Shown here in pieces: positions 1 to 12,100 of a DNA stretch of 64,000 nucleotides. The stretch spans positions 142,061 through 206,060 of the forward strand of contig VUYV01000397.1 of NCBI GenBank assembly GCA_008711295.1. The letters are read 5' to 3'. The number at the start of each line of letters is the position of its first letter. The stretch's first letter is position 1. A program made the translations under genes and the position numbers. The notes under the pieces are model-generated. The model was not told the origin of the DNA. It was given only the letters and a program-made list of their open reading frames with translations, and searched no databases. This DNA comes from Anarhynchus alexandrinus. Taxonomy: Eukaryota; Chordata; Aves; Charadriiformes; Charadriidae.

Positions 1-1157
1 CAGAGATGCAACCCCTGCCCAGCCAGTCCAATGGGCTTGTGCAAGGCATTTGACACTGTCCGGCATGACATCCTGGTCTCTAAGTTGGAGAGACATGGAT
101 TTGATGACTGGACCACTTGGTGGATAAGGAACTGGCTGGATGGCCACACTCAAAGAGTTGCGGTCAATGGCTCAATGTCTAAGTGGTAACCAATGACAAC
201 TGGCATTCCTCAGGGGTCAGTACTGGGACCAGTGCTGTTTAACATTTTTGTTAGCGACACAGATGTTGGAATTGAGTGCACCCTCAGCCAGTTTGTCAAC
301 AACACCAAGCTGTGTGGTGCAGTCGACACACTGGAGGGGAGGGATGCCATCCAGAGGGACCTGGACAGGCTGGAGAGGTGGGCCTGTGCCAACCTCATGA
401 AGTTCAACAAGGCCAAGTGCAAGGTCCTGCATGTGGGTCGTGGCAATCCCAAGCACAAATCCAGGCTGGGCGGGGAATGGCTGGAGAGCAGCACTGAGGA
501 GAAGGACTTGGGGGTTTTGGGGGATGAGAAGCTCAACATGAGCCGGCAATGTGCGCTGGCAGCCCAGAAAGCCTCCCGCACCCTGGACTGCATCCTCAGC
601 AGCGTGGCCAGCAGGGCGAGGGAGGGGATTCTGCCCCTCTGCTCCGCTTTGGGGAGACCCCCCCCTGCAGTGCTGCCTCCAGCTCAGGGGGTCCCAACAG
701 CAGAAGAAGATGGACCTGTTGGAGCAGGGCCAGAGTAGGCCATGGAGATACTGGAGCCCCTCTGCTGTGAGGACAGGCTGGGAGAGTTGGGGGTGGAGAA
801 GAGAAGGCTCTGGGGAGACCTTAGAGCCCCCTCCAGTCCCTAAAGGGGCTACAGGAGAGCTGGGGAGGGACTCCTGATCCGGGAGGGGAGCCATAGGATG
901 AGGGGGAATGGTTTTAAACTGGAAGAGGGGAGATTTAGATTAGACATTGGGAAGAAATTCTTTACTCTGAAGGTGGTGAGACAGTGGCCCAGGTTGCCCA
1001 GAGAAGCTGTGGCTGCCCCATCCCTGGAGGTGTTCAAGGCCAGGTTGGACAGGGCTTGGAGCAACCTGGTCTGGTGGGAGGTGTCCCTGCCCACGGCAGG
1101 GGGGTTGGAATGAGATGGTCTTTAAGGTCCCTTCTAACCCAATCCATTCTGTGATTC
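1..1157 (+). mobile_element. CR1 LINE, 5'-truncated copy with 3' end
   Basis: Non-LTR retrotransposon fragment entering from the left edge. Conceptual translation of about 30-660 gives the C-terminal part of a CR1 reverse transcriptase: a KAFDTV stretch, then GIPQGSVLGPVLFN (about 205-245), then the catalytic-box region, degenerate here as FVNN where active copies read FADD. An in-frame TAA at 187-189 and frame loss after about 650 show it is dead. The 3' portion (about 900-1157) is the typical CR1 3' region ('aggttgcccagagaagctg', 'tggaggtgttcaaggccagg') ending in the CR1 octamer (attctgtgattct). It lies downstream of the 3' end of the PTTG1IP-like gene, in the opposite orientation to it. 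CR1 is the dominant LINE of birds and supports the host assignment. Confidence 0.95.
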
Positions 1158-1925
1158 TAAGACTAGGACAGAAGATGGGAGAGCACTCATGAGAGCTTGG
1201 CAACCTGACCCTTTCAACCCTCCTCCCAGCACTGCAGCCCAGTTCACACAAACAGAAGCCCAGGTTACAGACCAGGTTCTTTTTCAGCATTGACAGTGTC
1301 ATTCACTTCGCTCCTACCACCTGAAGCCAAGTACCTTCTGGCAGCATCAAAATTCACCTACAAGTTTTGCATCTCTGACCATCCTGGCAAAAGCCAGACA
1401 GATTTTGGCAGCCAGCGCACAGCTCAGCTAGCAGCAGTAAGGTTTCACAGCTGGTTTAGCTTCACAAGTTCAGCTCGAGCAGTTTGTGTCTGAGGGCCAT
1501 CAGCCTGGCAATGCAAACGGAGTACTTTATGCGAGCCCACAGAAATGCTACCATCTGCGGCCTGGAGCGAGTCACCCCGCCTGGCAGAAGGCAATAGCCA
1601 GCTTTTCTTAGATAAAACTATCAAGGTAGATGTAGTGCATGCATGTAAGGCTCCTTCAGACTGCACAGCCAATTTTGGTCAAGTATAGGACCACGTAAGA
1701 GCAGTCAGCTCCCATCCTCCTTTCCCACCCCTGGGTCCCTCACGCAGGTAGCACAGCACAGGGTTTAGTCTGTGCCTGGCACTGCCAAGACCCCACCGGC
1801 CACCTCGCTTCAACGAGGGCTCTCAGGGGTGCCAGGGGACACAGGCCAAGCTCTTGCAGAAACACCCAGTTCCTTTCTTAGAGAGTAGCATTATTCCTAA
1901 CACCCAGCTTTTCCTAACAACTGAA
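1158..1925. other. Intergenic, nothing recognised
   Basis: Unique-looking sequence between two CR1 copies. No exon with matching splice sites, no RNA gene and no tandem repeat was recognised. Confidence 0.4.
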
Positions 1926-1929
1926 CTTA

Positions 1930-2180
1930 GAATAGTTTGGGTGGGAACAGACCTAAAGGCCATCCAGTCCAACCCCCCTGCCATGAGCAGGGACATCTTC
2001 AACTAGATCAGGTAGCTCCGAGCCCCATCCAACCTGACCTGGAATGTTTCCAGGGATGGGGCATCTCCCACCTCTCTGGGCAACCTGGGCCAGTGTCTCA
2101 CCACCCTCATCGAACAAAATTCTTCCTTATATCTAGTCTAAATCTACTCTCTTTTAGTTTAAAGCCATTTACCCATCTCC
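1930..2180 (-). mobile_element. CR1 LINE 3'-end fragment, minus strand
   Basis: Reverse complement of the CR1 3' region. Read on the plus strand it has 'gccatccagtccaaccccc', 'ctgccatgagcagggacatc' and 'ctctctgggcaacctgg', followed by the 'aaattcttccttatatctag' motif of the CR1 tail. It is diverged and 5'-truncated. It lies just beyond the probable polyadenylation site of the minus-strand PTTG1IP-like gene. Confidence 0.9.
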
Positions 2181-2376
2181 ATGAACAGACTCCTCCCTTC
2201 AAGCCCAGCAAGAGTTCAAGGCAGCCTTGCTTCTGCCTCCCTCGGCTACACCATCAGGGCCTGAACAAAGCCAGGGCCACGTAACGGTGTCAGCTCCATC
2301 AGCCATCGCTGCCAACCCATGCCTGGTGTGGAAGCAGAATTAAACTCTTTCAAGGCCAGGATAGTAATCAAATCAG

Positions 2377-2382
2377 TTTAAT
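2377..2382 (-). other. Candidate poly(A) signal of the PTTG1IP-like gene
   Basis: ATTAAA on the minus strand (TTTAAT on plus), about 720 bases past the stop codon at 3103. It is the first common signal variant I noticed downstream of the stop; the 3' UTR would be about 2.36-3.10 kb. The A-rich tract at 2688-2698 on plus lies within this 3' UTR. No transcript data, so weak. Confidence 0.35.
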
Positions 2383-3102
2383 ATGTAGTCACCATATTAT
2401 AAATGCATCTGAATCCTACAGTATCGCTATCCGCCGTGGCCATCACGCCCAGGAGCCTTTTCTAGAAAGGCACAGAGAGGTAGGAGTGTTGGGGCATTTC
2501 CCCAGATCAGTTGCAAGTGAGAACGTGCACGTGGGACCTTCCTCCTGGAGGCCCGAGATAATCAGAAACGTGTGCTTTTTGCAATGTGCTGGGAGAAGTA
2601 CAGGCACCTGGAGTAACAGCCAAGGCCTCCCACTGACCGGCAAGTCAAGAAACTCTTGCTGGCTTTTGCCTGTACTAAAAGAAAGAAAAAAAAAAAAAGA
2701 ATGAAAAGGAAAGCAGGGGACAAAAGAGCCTGGCTCTGTATGTGAAGGATATTTGGTGAGGCAGGAGCAAGAAAGATGCATAAGGTTGCCTTTGCCCTTG
2801 GCCAGGGACAAGGACTGTTATTTGCATTGCTTTGGACTCTGTTACCACCCCAGGGGTGAATGAGAAGAAATGTGTCATCCTCTGGTATTGCCACCACGTT
2901 TTCCTGCACCAAGAAATCAAGAGCAAAGCTCGGGAGCAAACTGAGCATCTGGACAGTGGTGTCACCAAGCATTTGGCTCATCTTCTGAGGCAGCTTGAAG
3001 AGGGAAGTGGCACCACGGTGGTCTCCTCATGGCAGGGGATGCGCGGAGCCCTGCAGCTCTGCAGGAAGGCACTGTTTGCTGGGGTGGGCAGGTCCAGATA
3101 TG

Positions 3103-3146
3103 CTAATTCTCAAATTTTGCATAAGGGTTCTCTTCCTTGAACAGGC
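3103..3146 (-). CDS. PTTG1IP: PTTG1IP-like exon 7 (C-terminus, stop)
   Basis: 44 bp of coding sequence giving [14 protein letters not shown] and TAG (3105-3103). Human ends [15 protein letters not shown]. Acceptor ..CTTCTCTTCTAG at 3147-3158. Without this exon, exon 6 would read on into an unrelated tail, so its presence confirms an intact gene. Confidence 0.93.
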
Positions 3147-6100
3147 CTAGAAGAGAAGAGAGATTCATTCAGACAGCAGCTGCTGTGCCAGTCACGGCCA
3201 GCCAGAAACCTAGCTCTTGGTTTGCCATCCCTGCTTCCTCCAGCCTCCTGTCCTACAGTCCTTCTGAAAGACCTGCTCATACTCGAGCTGTGCATGCAGT
3301 CAGCGCTATTTCACTCTCCTTCTGTGCACAAGAGGACAGATCCATTAAGCAGCTTGACCCAATTGCAAGCTCCTCTCCCAGACAGTCCACATAAACTCCA
3401 GGTAAAGCAGCATGACTGCTCTTCCAGCCCACCCCTTCTGCACGCTCCTTCTGTTGGACTGGACTTGGAAGCAGAGCACCCAGACCCAAATTTGTCATGA
3501 TATAGCCCCAGCCAGGAATTAAAACTGTTCTTAGATTTCCTCCCCTGCTCCTACATCCCCAGGCTGGGAGACAGGGAACAGGGTTGATTTCTGGGCCAGT
3601 GACAAGCCCCTGGGCCACTCTGTTGGCTGCTTTCCCCGCCCCAGCCCAACACTTTTGAGGAGGAATAGCCGGAAAGGACAAGATTGCAAACTCTGTGGTT
3701 AGGCTGGGGCAGAACAGAGCCCTGGCGTGGCAAGACACCCCTGAAGCACAGCTCTTCCACTTCCATGAGCAGGTGCTTCCCCCACCACGGGCTCCTTCAG
3801 GCACTGCTTTGCCTGCTCTTCCTCCCCCAGAAGAGCCAGCCCAGCCAGAGGCCCCTGTATCTCCTGCCCGACCTGGACCTGCAGCATGCAGAAGGGTCTC
3901 CAGCTTTCCCTACAGCCCCCTCAAAGCCAGAGACCACCATGCTCAGTGTGGATGAGCCAAATTGCTCCATGGCCACCCTGGGAGAGCCCCCGGCAGCCCA
4001 AAACGGGCAGGCAGGAGAGACCCCTCCACCAGCTCTGAGCGACTGGCTGCTCCCCCGCTTCCTTCCAGGCTGCCATCCCCCTCGGGCAGGTCCTCACCCA
4101 CCCAGGGGCCATGGGACTCACCTGAAGGACAGTCCAGCCCCAGGGGACTGAGCCACCTCCTGGGGGAACCACTGCTGGCACAGAGGACCGGCTCAGTGGT
4201 CAGGCTGGTGCCCGCTCTCTGCTCCTGCCGCTGTGGGCTCCTGCCTGGCCCCCTACCCTGGGTGGCCGGCTCCCCAGCTACTCGCTGGCCACAGGGCTGC
4301 CGGAGGGCAGCAGCATTATGGCTGGCGCTCTGTCTGCCAGCTTCTGCTTCTCCCCTCCAGTCAAGCCCCAGCAGCTTCTCCCACGGGGCGAGTTCAAAGG
4401 ACGCAGGTCCCATTAAAAACACTCCCTCTTCCCTGCCCGAGAGCAGCAGCACTTGTGCAGGGTCACACGCCATGACCCAAGCGTCTCTGCACTTGCTCCC
4501 GGGGGGCAAGAGAGCAATTCACTAAGAGGGGGGAAGCAGAAACCGTTTTCCCTGCTGGCCAGGTCTCCTCTGCAGCTGTCACCATAGCACCAGTTACCGA
4601 GGCCATTCAATCTAAAGCTTAGTTTGAATTGCTCGTGTCAGCACTGTACCGTATTTTCTTCGGATTTCATCATGCCGCGATTTCATCTCTGCTCTCCTGC
4701 AAGAAGCAAACAGAAAAACCCAGGAGTTGGTGACTGGTGATACAAAACCAAGCAAGAGGAGCTGCAGCTCCTTGCTTCTTCCCAACCCAGGGAGCTCAGC
4801 CCCACACCGCCCATCTCCCGGAGGCACTGGGGACCACCAGAGCACATCAGCAGCCCTCGGGGAGCGGGATACACAGTGCTGTTGGGACACTGCATCCACG
4901 AGTCCCCCCAGAAAGACGTTGCTTGTGAGATTTACGTTTGAGCTAGGGCTGAAGCAGCCGCTGGCTCCACGCGTCAAGCCCCACGTGCCTCCTGGCATCA
5001 CGTCTGAGGGTACAGACAGGAGGCGAGTTGTCCAGCAGCCTGAGAAGCAGGGCCAGCGGGGCAACCTCACCTCTCCTCCTGCCGCACCCGCCTCTTCTCC
5101 CGCTCCCTGGCTGCTCTCTCGTCATCCTTGTCTGGCCTGACAGACAGAAGAGCCCGTTAGCAGCGCTTGGGACACAGGGTGGTCCAGGTGCAACAGCACA
5201 TGGTTGCGGCTAAGCTACTTGGAGAAAACAGGGAACCCCTCCGATACTTGCTTTTTGCTCTTTTTCTTACAACAGCAGCAGCAGCAGCAGACCCCCACCA
5301 TGATAAGGATCGTTCCTCCCACCACAGACATCGCGATGATCAGGGCTTCAAAGTTCACTAGAGGATGCGACAGAACACATTTAGCACACAAATACATGGC
5401 CGCCTGGAGTTACCACAGTATTTACAAGCATACAGCTGCCGTCACCAGCAGCTTCAGTCACTGGGCTGGAGAGACATGTAACAGCCTGGGGAAGCAAGCT
5501 GGACATCGTTTTCTATAGGTATATACCAAGCGTTGGCACAGCACGTACACACCAACAGAGTATATGTAGCTGCTAACTATAGCACTCAGTTACCAGCTAT
5601 GAAGAAAGGCAATAACACGTGCACTCAGGTCAAACTCCTCCGGCAGAAACAGGAGCAAAGCTGTCTTAATCACTAATCCAGGTGAACAGTAACCCATCAA
5701 GGGTGGAAAAAAAAACCCCAAAAACAACCTGGAGGCTTCAGTGCTGAGGAGCAACCTCCAACAGAAAGGCCACAGCTGGCACTGGAGTTGCTGCCCACAG
5801 GAGCCAACCTCAGAATTCATCCATAGGATGTGATGACAGTGAACCGGAGGCACTCGATGGGTGTCTGGAGTCCTTGGGTGGGAGACAAAGCGAGACAAAA
5901 TCCGTTGGGATTTATTGGCTCAGGGCCAGCAGTGCAGCAGAAGGCTGCTTTCTGCACCCCCACCACCACGTCCCCCCAGGGCTTGGAGGGGTCTGCTCGC
6001 CCACGCACAGCACAACACCCACTGGGACACGGTGGTGGAGCCACAGCCTCAAGCCCTGGCCCCAGGGAGGCAGTGGTCCATCTCAGCTCCTGCAGTAATA

Positions 6101-9100
6101 GCAGCAGAGGCACCAGCCCGCAGGTACATATCTAGACATCACCTGAAATCCTCTGAAACAAAGAGAGGTTTCTTCCAAGCACGATTCAGACTGTTCAGAG
6201 CCTTGGGCCTGTGGAAATATTTGTTTAGGAGCCAGCGCACACGCAGCAGCCAAGTTACAGAAATCCTTGTGCGCCTGAGCCTGTGCAGAGCGCTTCTGAT
6301 CCCTCTTCTCCATGCGGCTCAGACCCTGAGCCCAGCAGAAAGCCCGAGCACCACAGGTGGTGCGTTTCGGGGTGTTTCAGAAGATGCCAGCCCGTCCCCT
6401 CACTGCAGGGACTTGGTGGTAGCAGGTTTGTTGGGGTGCTGCAGGCTGAGCTGACTCTGCCACCGAAGTTGCTTTCCAAGCTTCCTGCTCCCGGTGGAGA
6501 GCTCCATCGCTGCCCACAATGGTGCCATCTGACTCTCAAATCACACTGTGCCCCTACCCAGGCGACGATGGCAACCACCACGTGAAGAATGTGGTTCCAG
6601 GTAGTGACCACAGACAGCTGCCATGGCCTCGCAGGTCACCAGTGAGGCCAGAAGTCAGCAAGCCACTTGTGTTTGTCCCCATGGGGTGGCTCAGACAGCC
6701 TCCCCAGCAGTTGCCCAGCAGCAGGGAGGGCTGCAGGTCCACCTTCCCAGTAAGGCTTTGAGAAAGATGGTATTTGAGACCTCACTGTCCACGGCACCAT
6801 CTTGCCTCGGAGCAATGTGAAGCTTTCCCTGGCTGCACCGCCACAGACCCACGGAGTCACGCAGGGGACAGCCCAAAGGCCGAGGATCAGAAGTCAGCGG
6901 GGGCAAGACAAACCCACCCAGGCTCTTCAGCTCAAAAGTGCCTTTCTCCACCAGCACGGCTGTACTGGTGCTTCTGAAAGCTTGGCTTTCAGGGTGAGCC
7001 TGGGGTTCGGATCACCCCTTCCCACAGAGAGAGGTGCGCGGCAGAGTACCAGGCACTCCTCCGCCTGATGACGAAGGCTTAAATCACACACACAAACAAA
7101 ATGCAGACTCATTTAAGAGCTAATCTCCGGCAGGACTAATCTCCTCTAAAGCGAGTTTTACAAGCTAAGGAATGCGTTCTTCTATAATGAAACCTTTTGT
7201 GAAGCTACTCACATAAAAAAAAACTAGTATTTCAAGGTCTTACACAAGTTTCGGAAAAGCATACTGGAGTGCTCACAAAGAGGAGATTCTTCCTCCCCAA
7301 GGTATGGGAGTGGCTTTAACTCTTGTGGGTAGAGAAGAGAGCCCAGCCACGAGCACAATAGATGTCAGGCCACCACAATTCAACTCCAAGTTCCCCATCA
7401 AGGGGACAGGTGAGAGAAACCAAGCCCCAGCTGGTTTCCCAGCTGCCCCAGCCCCCAAAAGCTGGGTCCCGCCTGAGCACGAGCATGCTTGGTCTAAACA
7501 AAGACGCTCCTCTCTCCAGAAACCCACCAGGAAACAGAGCACCGAAGAAAGGCAGCCAACAGTCACACAAAGCTCCCAGAGGTGACCTGGCTGCAGGCAG
7601 CCAGCTGCAGCACAGCTTATGCAGGGCTGGTTTTGGAAGAGAGTATTTTTCTCAGGTGGGTCCCGAGCAGGACCGCAGCACGCTCAGCACTAGAAACCCA
7701 TGCAGGCCTCTGGAGAAGTCACCTCACTTCTGGTTCCAAGAGCCCCCATGAATTTTAAAAGGGCAGCAGCCACACTGCTAAAGGTGGAAGAGCCAGAAGC
7801 TGTGCAAGGAATGATGTACGGGGTGCAAAGGAGAGAGCCAGTGAAGAGTCAGCCTCTGGTGTGCACCCTTCGAGCCCCGGGAAGGGTTGCGCAGGCAGCT
7901 GCCTGCCCAGCACCTTCAACTCTTATTCCTCAGCGCTGGCCACATGTGGAAGCCTCCATCTTTATTAACGACCTCCACAAGGGGATTGAGAGCACACTCA
8001 GTAAATTTGCAGACAACACCAAGTTAGGTGGGAGCGTTGATCTGCTTGAGGGTAGGAAGGCTCTTCAGAGAGACCTGGACAGGCTGGATTGATGGGCCAA
8101 GGGCAATGGTGTGAGGTTCACCAAGGCCAAGTGCCAGGTCCTGCACTTGGGCCACACCAACCCCATGCAGTGCTACAGGCTTGGGGCAGAGTAGCTGGAA
8201 AGCTGCCTGGCAGAAAAGGACCTGGCGGTGGTGGTGGACAGCCAGCTGAATATGAGCCAACAGTGTGCCCAGGTGGCCAAGAAGGCCAGTGTGGCCAGCA
8301 GGGCTAGAGAAGTGATTGTCCCACTGTACTCAGCACTGGTGAGGCCACACCTTGAGTACTGTGCTCAGTTTTGGGCACCGCAGTATAAGGAGGACATTGA
8401 GGTGCTGGAGAGGGTCCAGAGAAGGACAACGAAGCTGGTGAAGGGTCTTGAGAATAAGTCTTATGAGGAGTGGCTGAGAGAACTGGGGTTGTTCAGCCTG
8501 GAGAAAAGGAGGCTGAGGGGAGACCTTATCACTCTCTACAACTACCTGAAAGGAGGGTGTAGAGAGGTGGGTGGTGGTCTCTTCTCACAAGTTACAACCA
8601 ACAGGACAAGAGGAAATGGCATCAAATTGCACCAGGGGAGGTTTAGGTTAGACGTTAGGAAAAACTTCTACACTGAAAGGGTTATCAAAGACTGGGACAG
8701 GCTGCCCAGGGAAGTGGTTGAATTGCCATCCTCAGATGTATTTAAAAGCCATCTAGATACGGTGCTCAGGGACATAGGTTAGAAGTGGGCCCGGTAGAGT
8801 TAGATAACAGTTGGACTTGATGATTTTAATGATCTTTTCCAGCCATAACAACTCTGTGATCGCACCAAAGCATGAGGAATGTATTTAAAGTAGCGAAAAC
8901 CCCACAGATCCTTCTTGCCAGAAGGTAGGGAGCTGCTCACGCTCCGCTTTCTCACCCACGCGTCAGGAAGTTTGCAGAACCTTGAGAGACTTCAGCCCAC
9001 TGTTGCTACACCGGGAGTGAGAACGGGAGGCAAGGAAAACCTCCCGTTATCACCAGCGCAAGCGCCAAGGGCGGTCATCGCTCAAGCACGATCCACTTAC

Positions 9101-12100
9101 CCCAGCAGACTCCCCAGCGCGCAGAGCGGAGCTCACAGAGGTCAGCCGTGGGGAGGATTCTCCGGACGGGGTACTCCACACACCTCCCGCTGCTGGCACA
9201 CCACAGGCACTGGGACACAGGAACCAGGCAGCACGGCGTTACTGGTGCACGGCAGCGCTGCCAGTTACCTGCGCTCTGCTTGGTTAGCTGCGGCAACAGG
9301 GCCACCACCGCCTGCTCCCTTGAGCCAGGTACCACCCAGCAGCAATGGGATGCTCGGGAGTAATGGTGGTGTTCGGTCAGTGTGGGGCTGTGTCCAGCTT
9401 GCCTGCACCGGGAGAGGCAGGCGAGGGGAGCACAGGTTTCTAGGGCAAGTAAAGACGCCGAGAACCCTTCTCCTGGCTTGCGTGACAGTAGTAATCACTG
9501 AATCCTTCATGTTTATTACATGTGGCATTGTTGGGACAAGAAGAAAGCCTTTGAGATCAGCTGCCCAACTGCTGAGCTGCTGAGCGGGAGAGGTTTGTGG
9601 GTGCCCTCACCAGTCCTTCCCAGCCAGGCTACCCATGGCAGCTTTTCACCCTCCGCTCCTGGTGGCTCCAACCCCCAGTGACAGCGTTCGGCTGGGTTCG
9701 GTCAAACTGGTTCTGGCTAAGTCAGTTATGAGATCTGACTCAAGTTCAAGTTTGCTGATAGGAGAGATAAAGGCAGTGGAGGAGGTTGGCAGGACACAGG
9801 TAGGCATCCCGCATCCACCCAGTGCCGCAGCACCCACAGACTGGTGGAAGGGCAGCAGGACCAGCCAGTCCAGCCCACTCAGCTCCTTCACCCCACTGTC
9901 CCCCTGAGAACATCTCCCATCCACAAGGAGGAGCTCGGCAATTCCATTACTTGACTTGAAAAACGTACAAGAAAACCCAAGCAGTTTTTCGCAGTCTCTT
10001 CCCAGAGCACTGACAGGGGGTGTGCCATGTCACCATCATGGGTGGATGGCATTTGCAGCGTGCTCAGGACAAGGGCAGGGGAGCTGCCCCCCTGCCAGGA
10101 GGGACACTGCTCTGTAAGAGCCCGGCAAAGCCCACACTACCTTTCCAGGCATTGCAAGAAGTTGGGAGTTTTAACTGCTGCTACTTACGGTGACATTTTT
10201 CAGACACTCCTCACAGCTCTTGTTCGTATACTGATGACAACCTACCAGAAGGGGAAAAAATAAAAAGACACCTCAGTACTTCGGTTTAAAACTTTGGTTT
10301 TACAGTGGTTTAAAACTCCGGGCTCCTCAGAGCCTGTTCCTGCCTGCTCCGGGAGGCGGTGGCTCCCATGGGACCAGCGTAATGCTGCTACAAGAGCTGC
10401 CAGCTTCAAAACGCATTCAATGTCACATCGGGAGGCCCAAATGCTAATGGAAGTCACCTGCCTTGCCCACACTGACCCAAAGCCTCGAGCTGTGAGGTCC
10501 TCTCCCCGGGTCTTATTTTCCTAAAAGCCATCTGCTGTGGCTGGCAGGCAGCGGGATGGCTGGAGGTCACAGCTGGGGTCGGTCCAGAGGGACCCTGTGA
10601 GGACAAGGACAAGCATCGGGCAGGCGGTGCAGTCCCATATCACCGGATGACGGAGCAGCTCAAGCAAACAAGCCCCAGACAAGGAAGTTGCCACCAGAAA
10701 AAGCAGAAGTAGAGGAGCACAAGGGGAGGGGGGTGGACGGGACACGGGACATGGAGCTCCGGTCCCTGTGGGAGCCCGCACCCTCCCTCGGCACCAGTGC
10801 CGCTGTGGATGATGGCATCCCCAAAGGATGCAGGTCAGCTGGGTGGGGGGAACGGAGCAGATCTGAACACAGGACAAGGCGGCCCAAGTCCAACCGCCTT
10901 CCTGGGCTTGCCTGCAGCTCCCGGCAGTGCTACCTGTTCGGGAAAGTCTTCCTACAGGATAGTTGCCTGCCATTTCACTGGTGTGCTCGCCCAGCTCCTC
11001 AGGAAGGGTGGCTGGCCAGCCCTCGAGGATCAGCCATTTAAACCTCATCCCCGCCTGAAGTGTCTATGCATCAGCTTGTTTGACTACGGTTCAAAGCCCA
11101 AAACACAAACCCAATTTGCCTGACTACTCAGTAACCGGTGGAAGAAGAATCACCGCCTCATGGCACCTTAATCAGGAAGAGAAATCAGTCCCGGAGGTGC
11201 TTGTTTTCCACACTCAGAAGCAGCAAAGCTGCATTTTCTCCCTCCAGCTGGCAGGAACCCTCAGCTGTGACCCATTGTCAACAGTCACATGCTCTGCGCA
11301 GCCCTCCAAACAACTGGGCAATTTATTAACATAGCTCAGATAAGGGTGTTTACACATGGCCCGGAGAGGCCGAGATTGCAGATTTTAAACACTCTAGGAA
11401 GCCGCATCTTCCCTGTTTCTCCAGCCGAGGCCGGAAAAGCATCACAGTGCCTGTGCTGCCCCCGAGACTGTTTGCTTATGAGGAGTCACCAAAACAGCCC
11501 TCTCGCACCGCAGGAGGCCATCGGCGGGCAAAAGGAGAGCCTTCGGTTTTAACTGGGCTTCCTATTGACACTGCTTCCCCTCGGGGGTGTCCCCTCTTCT
11601 GGCATGTGTGGGTTTCACCTTCAGAGCCATTCAGTCAAAGCCACCCTCTTATAGGTGTATGGGAACGGGCTTTTATGTTTCCCGGACCTCGCAGCCCTTC
11701 AGGATTGGGGGTTCTGTCTGAATGCCTGATCTCAGGGGATCAGCCCACTGGCACAGGACAGCCCTGGAAGCACCGCAGTCCTTGGGGACAGGGGTGGGAG
11801 AGCTGTGCTAGAAGCCTCCTGGATAATCCTTTTGCCACTTGGTGACAAGAGAAGTGAAGTGACTGGCCTGGGGCGGAAAGAAGACAGCAAAATACATGCT
11901 GGTCCTCACTCTCCTCCCAGCTGGAGCCACCGTGCAGCCGTCAGAGGGCTGGTCATCACGTGGAGAACAGTTCCTTGCCCGGAAGAGTGGGCAGGCTTCT
12001 TGGGACAACCCTGAAGGGGGGTGTCCCCACCCTTTGCTAGAGCGTCTCCTCTACCTGGCATGGCACCCACAGGGCTGTGCTACATCCTCCACCCACCAAG

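Noticed and set aside
4612..4696. Read-through tail after PTTG1IP-like exon 6 (KYG followed by [11 protein letters not shown] and stop)
   Set aside because: A GTACAG donor after KYG and a matching exon 7 at 3146-3103 give the conserved [13 protein letters not shown] end, so the tail is intronic.
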